Assembly (NCBI GenBank): GCA_013368375.1
Contig: JAACJP010000044.1
Coordinates: forward strand, 310,001 to 374,000
Source: Tricholomella constricta
Taxonomy: Eukaryota; Basidiomycota; Agaricomycetes; Agaricales; Lyophyllaceae
Length of the DNA: 64,000 nt
Reading direction: 5' to 3'
The translations under genes and the position numbers were made by a program. The stretch's first letter is position 1. Every line of letters begins with the position of its first letter. Shown here one piece after another: positions 57,206-64,000 of this stretch. A model generated the notes under the pieces. That model worked only from the letters and a program-made list of their open reading frames with translations, did not search any database and was not told where the DNA came from.

Positions 57206-59178
57206 ATGTTGCGCCCTCTGGAGACTCTGGCGGCCTTGAAGGAGGACTGGCTACGCTGGTTAGCGCTTCCCGACGACCTCCACCCGGACGAACGCGTCCC
57301 CGTTCTGGAGGACTTGCAAACCGGTCTTCGTCGTCTGCATCGGCAGGCGCCGGGGCCTGACAGAGTGGTCTGGGAGGCAGAGGCTGAGGCGAAGCAGGTA
57401 ATCTGGGCAGTCATCCGGCTCGACCCCATTTTAGCGGCGCGGTTTTCTATTTTCCGTCCGACTGACCTACCATCGGTAAGTTCGTCGGTCTCCGTGTCGT
57501 GTCAACGGGGCAGTTTTTGATGTGTTCGCCAGGAGGAAACTACCCCTGCGCAATCTGAGCGCTCTTCTCGGGGGGACAATGCTCCCGGTCCTCCGAGACG
57601 CACTCGCACTCGATGGGACGTGGCTGCGGCGCCGCCCGGCGGGCTCGGGATGGCGGGGTCCACGGCGACGGTGTGGAGGGATATCGTGGAGGCGGAGGAT
57701 GCTGTCGTGGAGTTGCCCGGAGTCGACGTGGCAGAGTCCGTGGTGTCGGTGACGGCGGAGGGTATGGGGGATGCGGGTGAGCGAGGTCGAGGCACGCCTT
57801 CGGTGGCGTCGGGGGGGGAAGGGGCTGGGCGAGGGGATGTCCTTCGAGTCCCTGCGTCGCCGCTGTCGCGCCCCTGGAGGTTGAAGGATTCGCGACACGG
57901 CTGTCCAAAGCCGCGCCCCCGAAGCCAACAAACGGGGCTGCGCTTGATGTCGACGACCGCACATGGCGAGTATCTTCGTCGTAAGGCGCGTGAGGTCGCT
58001 GGCACGGTGGCGTCTCCTGTCGTGGACGGTGTCTCTGACGACGAGGTACCGCGCGTGGAGTCCTCTCGTGGACCGGTAAGCTTTCCTGTCGTTTCCCGTC
58101 TTCTTTCGTGCTGACCACCTTTCCAGGAGGCCTCGTCCCGTCGTTCGGGTCGTATTCCGGGTGAGTGGCGGTCGTGCCTTGTGCACATTTTCTGTCCGGT
58201 TAGCGGCCGACCCCTAACGTTCGCTACAGGAGGGACCTCGAAGGTGGAGGTTGTCGTCCCCTTGCCCGTTGCTAAGCGAAAGCGTGGCGCGGCCGCCGAC
58301 GAGACCTCCGTCGTGCCGGTCGTGAAGAAGGCGAAAGGCAGGGCGCGGTCGGCGGTATCCCCGTCGGTAACGGTGGAGAAGGTGGCGCATTTGAAGGAGG
58401 CGGTCCCGGGGTGGTTTGAGCGTCCCATACCCGTAGGTCTTTTATCTCTGCTCCTGGTCGCCAGTTCTCTCATCTCGTGACTTGTTACCTGTCCTTTTAG
58501 TGCGATCGATGCCGCAAGCAGGGGGTGTCATGCCCTCAGAATCCGGAACGGGGTCCTTGTTTGCGCTGCCAGGCGCAGCGCAAGGGTTGTGTGACGCAGT
58601 CCGACACGGGGGCGGTTGTGGGGGTCGCGTCGAGTCGGTCTCGGCGGCGTGTGGCACCGAGTGGGGCGGTGGAGGTCTCCGGCGAAGGAGCGGGTGCTGG
58701 CGAGTCGGGTCCTGCCTCGTGGTTCCCCATTGTGAAGGGTGAACACATCCGTGGCGCTTCCCTACGAGCCGCGTCGGCTCGGGCCGAGGGAGGAGTCGTG
58801 GGATCGGAGTTCCTCCATGGTGAACACGTCCCGGTCGGGGTTCGGGATGCGTTGGCGGAGGCGAATGAGATGCTGGGGCGGGACCAGTTGGCCCAACGGT
58901 CGCTCGTCGACGAGGTCGACGTCGTCGGCTTACAAACGCTTCGGGCCTCTCGTCATGCCGTCCTGCGTGTCCTGGTACAAGAGGCCCACCTTGCTGCCGC
59001 GCGCGTCGAGATCGCTCGGGATACGCTTTCGCAGGTACGACAGCGTTTGGCCGACACAGTAGCTGCTCTCAACGAGGTAGACGATCGCCTTGAGCAGCTG
59101 GACGCTGAGGCCGGAGACGTGGTGACGGATGATGGTGAGGCTTGGGGAGGGATTGTTGACGACGGTATGGAGGATTAG
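57206..59178 (+). CDS. tandem paralogue B with Zn2Cys6-type cluster
   Basis: Predicted 575 aa from five exons: 57206-57475, 57533-58075, 58127-58160, 58230-58432, 58501-59178; all phases close. Exon 1 is 270 nt like that of paralogue A and is related to it. The middle is low complexity (Gly/Ala/Val/Asp), with a basic KRKRG and KKAKGRAR stretch that may be nuclear localisation. Exon 5 opens with a cluster of six Cys spaced CX2CX6CX8CX2CX6C (CDRCRKQGVSC, then CLRCQAQRKGC), the spacing of fungal Zn2Cys6 DNA-binding domains, but here it is internal, about residue 350. A long coiled coil follows (DTLSQVRQRLADTVAALNEV) with an acidic end. Role unknown: a transcription regulator or an element-encoded DNA-binding protein are both possible. 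Confidence 0.65.
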
Positions 59179-59551
59179 GGAGTTGTTGGGACCGGGTCGC
59201 GCTTTTGTTTTTATTGGGATCTTGGTTGTGCCGGCGCCGTGTATATTTTTCTTGTTAGGTATTGGGTTCGTTGTCTGGTTCGAGAGCCCAGCAAAAGGGC
59301 GGTTTGCAATATGATACGTCTGTATATGGTGTCTTAGGGGGGGGTTGCCTCCAAGTGCGAATAATTGAGGCATGAGATAAAAGGATTGAGTGGAGTTATG
59401 AGCTGGTGAAGTCGGGAAGGAAACAGTGAGAAAGGTACGAGTCGGTCAGGTGGGTTTGAGTCGCGTTGAGTCGACGCATGTGTCGGGCGAGTTGGCAAAA
59501 GTTTGTTGGGTAGTAGTACAGGGTATATGGTTTGATCGGCGCCGCATGCGA
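59179..59551. other. gene-free interval between paralogue B and gypsy pol
   Basis: Converging 3' ends. I could not recognise an LTR or polypurine tract for the gypsy element here, although its 3' end should lie to this side. Confidence 0.4.
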
Positions 59552-62476
59552 TCAGTTCTGCTCTCCTTCCGACTCCGAGTCGTCGGTCCCGATCTCGGGT
59601 CTGTCTTCGTCGTCGGCAAGCGTAGTTGCTTCTAGTTCCCGTAGGCGTTGCGTGTCGATGTCTAACGCGCTGTCGGGTAAGGGAATATTGTTTCGTGCGA
59701 AGTAGGGGGTGAGTCGGAATGCTGCCACGGGTCGGTGTAAAACCGTGCCGTCGAGTTCGCAGATTATGTAGGCGCCGCCGCGGTTTTGCGACACAACGAC
59801 CAGTGGTCCTAGGTATCTCGGTCGCATCTTCCGGTTGAGCGACTTCTCGATTTTGGTGTTGCGCATGAGGATTAGGTCTCCCTTTTTAAAGTTGTAGTCG
59901 CGAAGGGTCCTGGCGTGCTTGAGTTCGAAGCGGATTGCTGCCTGTCGCCGTGCCGCATAGACGTCGGAATGTAGTCGGTCCAAGTCGATGGCGCGTTTCT
60001 GTAAGGCGATCGCCCGCCGTGTTAAGAGGTCGGTTGAGGAGAGGATAGAATCGGGCGGCGGTTGCATATATGTGGCTTCTACGATATCGAGTGGTAGGAG
60101 GGGGTGGGTTCCTGTCGCGGCGTAATAAGGAGAACATCCCATTCGTTTGCGGATCGTAACTCGTTCGGCCCAAAAGACCGAATAGGCGGATTGCGACCAT
60201 TTGTTTTCGTTTCCGTCGGCCGCTTTAAAAAGGGATTGTCGGACGTCGAAATGGGGTCTTTCAACGAGTCCGTTGGCTTTAGAGTTGTAGCCCGATGTGC
60301 GAATGTTGTGAATATGGTACTTCTTTGTGAGGTGTTCGGCCGCTTTGATAAAGGCTGGTCCATTGTCGGTCACGATTTCGCGTAATCCACCCCAGCGACA
60401 CACGATGTCTTCGTACATCCAGTCGCCTAACGTGCGGCTGTTTTCTTTTCGTAGTGCGCGCCACTCGGGAAAGTGGATGAGAGAACAGCGACCTTGAACG
60501 ATATATTTGAATCCGTTGGAAGTCGGTAGGTGCATGGTGTCGATATATATCTTCGCGAACAGTGGCGCGGGTGTCGCGACGGTCGGGGGAATAAGGACCT
60601 TGGTTGTCTGCTGAATCTGGCATATGTGGCATGTCTGTACAAACCAGACTATATCGGCCTGAACGTTGGGCCACCAAAAACGCTCGAGAAGGGTCGCTCG
60701 AGTCGCGTAGAATCGCTTATGCCCGAGGTTATCGTGTATCGATCGTAAGATCTCCAGTCGTGTTTCGGGTCGGGCGACTAATTTGTGTGCGCCTTGTCTG
60801 TTCCGTCTCCATAGTCGCGTCCCATCTATGAAGAAACCTGTGGCGTAACGGATGAAGGTCGCATACTGTTCGTCAGACATATTATCAGGACGCTTGAGGT
60901 CGGTTAACCATTGCCTAACATCGTCGATGCGCCGATCCTGGGCTCTGGCCGCGTCGGTCCTAGGTACGTCCTCATATGACATGTCGGTCGGGTTCGTATT
61001 AGGGTCGCGTATTCCTGTATCGTCGTTGGTGCGGATTTTAGGTTGTCGCGGAAAGTCGGTTGTTAGTTCGAGAGCCGTTAGGTCTGGTGGTATTGCATCA
61101 GTGTCAGCTGCCACCATCTCCTCCTTACTTGAGATCCGAGCCAAGGCGAAGGTCTGGTACACATGTAATGGCGTCGGTGGTTGGGGTAACGGTTGTATAA
61201 TGTGCATCAAGCTTTGCATCCGGTCGACCCAGTCCTCGAAGTTGGCTTCATCTTCGTCGTAGGTATTGGGCGGGTCGTCGGGCTGTCTAGGGCGACGCGA
61301 TAACCCGTCGGGGCCGTGGAATGTGCCTTTAACGTGTACTAGCTCAAAGTGGAACATGAGGACGGAGACAATCCATCTGTTGACGGAAGCGGATGGCTGG
61401 ATATCGGGATTAGAAAGCATGCCTTTAATGTAGCGGGCGTCGACTTCGACAACCAAGTTTCGAACGCCTATGACGTAGAGTCGCAAGGCTCCGAGTGCGC
61501 GAAATAGGCCATAAAATTCCAGTTTGGGCTGTGAGAAACGCGATTCGCGGTCGTTTAGCGTAATGGAGCCGAACCGATTGTATCTGCGTCGCGTTCGGTT
61601 GACTGGGTCAGTCTGGCAGAGGTAAAAGCCGACTGCGATGTGTGAGGTGTCGACCGCGAGTATGACTGGGTCGTCTGATGTGTAGTCGATGGGGACGAGG
61701 GGTTTAGCTTCTGCGATTGCTTCTACGATGTCGCGCTGCGCCGCCACTTGGTCGGGTCCGAATTCGAAGATGGCGTCTTTACGGGTCAGTTTTACAAGGT
61801 GGTGTGCGCGGTGAGCGAAGTTTTTGACGAAGATTCGCAGCACTCCGACGGTTCCTAAGAAAGCGCGCAGTTCCGACAGTGTGGCGCAGGATGTCCATTT
61901 TCGCAACAGCGTGAGGCGGTCGGCATCGGGGATGCGACCAGTCGGTGTGCAAACGTGTCCAAGGACTTTGAATTGCGGTGCACATATGACTAGCTTCTTT
62001 CCCGAAAATGTACCGCCACAGTATTTCATCCTTTGGAGGATTCGGTTGACGTTATTGAAGAACTCCCAGATGGCGATGCGTACGTCGGGATTGTCGGGGT
62101 GCGTGTTCGGTAAGCCTGTGTCGGGGTCGGGGTACCAAGTTGCGGGACCCTTGATAGGAGCATCATCGATATATGGCAGCGTGTGGTCGGGGATTTCGGG
62201 TTGTAGTATGTAAGTGACATCGTCATGGAATATTGGGACAGAGTTAGTCCAGCCCATAGGCAGGGTTACGAGGCGAAGTGCGCCAAAAGGTGTTTGGAAG
62301 GTAGTGAGGTCGCGCGACGATGGTGCGATCAAGCGCTCGTCGTAGCCGACGAATAGATCTAACATCGCGCCACAAATGCGACCGGCAAACTGTTCTGCGA
62401 CGTGGTCTGGAATCGGGGTTACTCCAGAGTGTCGTATGGTGACTCGGTTCAGGGGTTCGAGGCTGTTAGGGCGACC
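59552..62476 (-). mobile_element. Ty3/gypsy pol (RT-RNase H-integrase), 5' part missing
   Basis: A continuous frame of over 930 aa. Reverse transcriptase from PNSLEPLNRVTIRHSG through LDLFVGYDERLIAPSSRDLT, TLPMGWTNSVPIFHDDVTYI and the catalytic LPYIDDAPIKG. RNase H: ILAVDTSHIAVGFYL, QPKLEFYGLFRAL, VHVKGTFHGPDGLSRRP. Integrase: zinc region HDNLGHKRFYATRATL and CHICQ, core Asp in KIYIDTMHLPTSNG, Asp in IVTDNGPAFIK, Glu in KANGLVERPHFDV. Catalytic residues are intact. On the right the frame meets a TGA (62479-62477) and then, about 16 bp on, the LTR of another element, so protease, Gag and the RT fingers are cut off or lie beyond the window. No chromodomain is seen at its C-terminus, which ends Asp/Glu-rich. 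Confidence 0.88.
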
Positions 62477-62495
62477 TCAGCGCAGAGCTTAGTCG

Positions 62496-62960
62496 TGCTG
62501 GCAGAGGGGAATCCAATGTTATATTATGTACGATTAGAGAGAACGTAAGTAGACCTACCTGGCAGAGGGGAATCCAATGAGAATAGAGTAAAGGATTCCC
62601 CCATGTCAGGAGGATGACTATATACGAGTAACTACTTGAGGGCCGGCTCTCTGGGGTGTATGGTACGTAAATGATAACGGATGGGCAGCGGCGCGTGTAT
62701 GTACACGTTCCCGACGCTGTCCGATCCTCGTGGCTCAGGGTGCAGGCGCACGAGGTCGGGTGACCGACGTCGGGATGTCGGGAATCGGGATCGGGCGCGC
62801 GCTGGAAGGGGAAGTAACGACAGGAAGTTATAAGTATGTACACCGATGCTTGGGGCGGAGCGTCGGGGTCGGGATCGCGATCATCTGGGGAGCGGTCGGT
62901 CACGTGCTCGTCCGAGGAATCGGATGGTCACGTGATCACCAAACAGGTGTTCCCCTAACA
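62496..62960 (-). repeat. 3' LTR of a chromovirus
   Basis: Read on the minus strand, the stop of the integrase frame is followed by a purine run (AAAAGGGGGGGTGA, the likely polypurine tract) and then TGTTAGGGGAACACC, a TG start at 62960. The other end should be a CA on the minus strand near 62496 or 62499. An internal 20 bp direct repeat (62499-62518 and 62560-62579) makes the exact left end uncertain. About 465 bp. The 5' LTR is outside the window. Confidence 0.65.
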
Positions 62961-64000
62961 TCACCCCCCCTTTTGAATCGCAACGACTCGGTGCGGGGTG
63001 ACGGTGGCGAAGATGGCGGGGGATAGAGTGAAGATGCCACGAATGTGGCGTGGGGCGTCGGGGTTGTCGCGGTGAAATTTGCGTACCAGATCGGGGGCGG
63101 CGACATTTTCGCGAGGTTCCCAAGAAGCTTCTTCGTAACCATAGCCCTTCCACAGGACCTTGTACTGTAGTTTTTTGCGGAAGGTTCGGCTATCGAGGAT
63201 CTTTTCAACTTCGTAATGGGGTTCGTCGTCGATTATGTCGGGGGGCGGAGGGGGATCGGATCGACGACCTTCGATCGGATCAGCAATGGCGGGGATGAGC
63301 TTCACGACGTGGAAGACTGGGTGGATGCGCTTCATGGACTGAGGCAGCAGGAGGCGGTATGCCAGCGGGCCGACTCGCCTTTGCACGACGAAAGGGCCAA
63401 GGTAGCGATGCGACAACTTCTTAGACGGTCGGGTCGTAGAAATGTCGGTCGCGTCCAAGTATACCTTGTCGCCAGGCTGGTAGTCGGGCGTTGGGGCGTG
63501 CCGCTGGTTGTAATACCGCTCCATGTCGTCTTTGGCCTTTGAAAGCGCTGCCTTGGCTTCCTCCTGTGCTTCCTTCATGCGCTCCACGAACTCGTCTGCT
63601 GACTCGTTCTTGGAAGCGCCCCGACGCGGCTCAAAGCCCATGCGCGGATGCCGACCAGTGTCAAGCAGGAAGGGGGTCTGCTGCGTCGCCGAATGTACAT
63701 GGTTGTTGTAACTGAATTCGGCGTCGGGCAGGAGGTCCTCCCAATCGTTCTGGCGCTCATTGCAGAAGACTCGCAAGAACTGTTCCAGTTCCTGGTTGAC
63801 ACGCTCTGTCTGTCCGTCGGTCTGTGGGTGGTACGCCGTCGAGGCCGACAGCTTGATACCCAGGAGTCTGTACAGTTCGCGCGTGAACTCGGCGACGAAC
63901 TGTGGACCTCGATCGGAGACGAATGCGTCGGGGAGACCGTGCAGCTTCCAGACGTGGCGACGGTAGAGGTTCGCAGCTCCCAGGGCCGAACAAGTCGTGT
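62961..64000 (-). mobile_element. chromovirus integrase C-terminus with chromodomain (runs off the edge)
   Basis: The frame enters from the right edge as NLYRRHVWKLHGLPDAFVSD, then RGPQFVAEFTRELYRLLGIK and TAYHPQTDGQTERVNQELEQ (integrase core with the second Asp and the Glu), then FSYNNHVHSATQQTPFLLDT. The C-terminal GPY/F region reads YLGPFVVQRRVGPLAYRLLL, and a chromodomain follows: HYEVEKILDSRTFRKKLQYK, then VLWKGYGYEEASWEPRENV. It ends at 62961. These are the marks of the chromovirus branch of Ty3/gypsy; the chromodomain directs integration to marked chromatin. Protease, RT and RNase H lie beyond 64000. No internal stop is seen, so the copy may be intact. Confidence 0.9.

Noticed and set aside
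57467..58473. Long minus-strand frames opposite paralogue B (up to 323 codons)
   Set aside because: They are Arg/Ser/Pro-rich shadows of GC-rich coding sequence; the plus-strand model closes phase over five exons and encodes the Cys cluster.

Overview
This window is nuclear DNA of a mushroom-forming basidiomycete (Agaricomycete). Protein genes are broken by many 45-70 nt GT-AG introns, neighbours lie on alternating strands, and several families are typical of that group: HNH-domain proteins, F-box proteins with the same N-terminal layout, a DUF6697-like protein, a secreted epoxide hydrolase and a GH85 glycosidase. It has two halves.

The left part (about 0.6-27.5 kb) is mostly ordinary, gene-dense chromosome. 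In order: an uncharacterised acidic Cys/His protein (+), a secreted epoxide hydrolase (+), a DUF6697-like protein (-), a 2 kb gene-free gap holding a 0.1 kb inverted repeat, an ATAD2/Yta7 bromodomain AAA ATPase (+), a two-RRM Hrp1-like RNA-binding protein (-), the PLP-synthase glutaminase SNO/pdxT (+), a secreted serine carboxypeptidase (+), a GH85 endo-beta-N-acetylglucosaminidase (-) and an F-box/LRR-like protein (+). A second ordinary block (42.4-48.7 kb) carries the RNA14/CstF77 mRNA 3'-end processing factor (+) and a CRAL-TRIO + RhoGAP protein (-).

The rest is accessory. From 29.5 to 42 kb there is a tandem duplication of an HNH-domain gene. Its left copy is split from its upstream flank by a 9.3 kb tyrosine-recombinase (PAT/Ngaro/DIRS-type) retrotransposon with split direct repeats in the order A1-ORFs-B1-A2-B2. 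The A1 repeat of that element is itself split by a 1.84 kb non-autonomous transposon with 39 bp terminal inverted repeats and a TA target duplication; the intact A2 repeat preserves the empty site. From 49 to 64 kb there follow a decayed inverted copy of the F-box gene, a third HNH gene with an apparent frameshift, a free-standing RNase H + zf-RVT reading frame, a pair of tandem paralogues (one with a Zn2Cys6-type cluster, one without), a Ty3/gypsy pol, and the 3' LTR and integrase/chromodomain of a second Ty3/gypsy element (a chromovirus) that seems to have landed in the first and runs off the right edge.

The core genes do not form one pathway. RNA14 and the Hrp1-like protein both belong to mRNA 3'-end processing by homology. 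Exon structures were worked out by hand from frame, splice consensus and family similarity; none was tested against transcripts.
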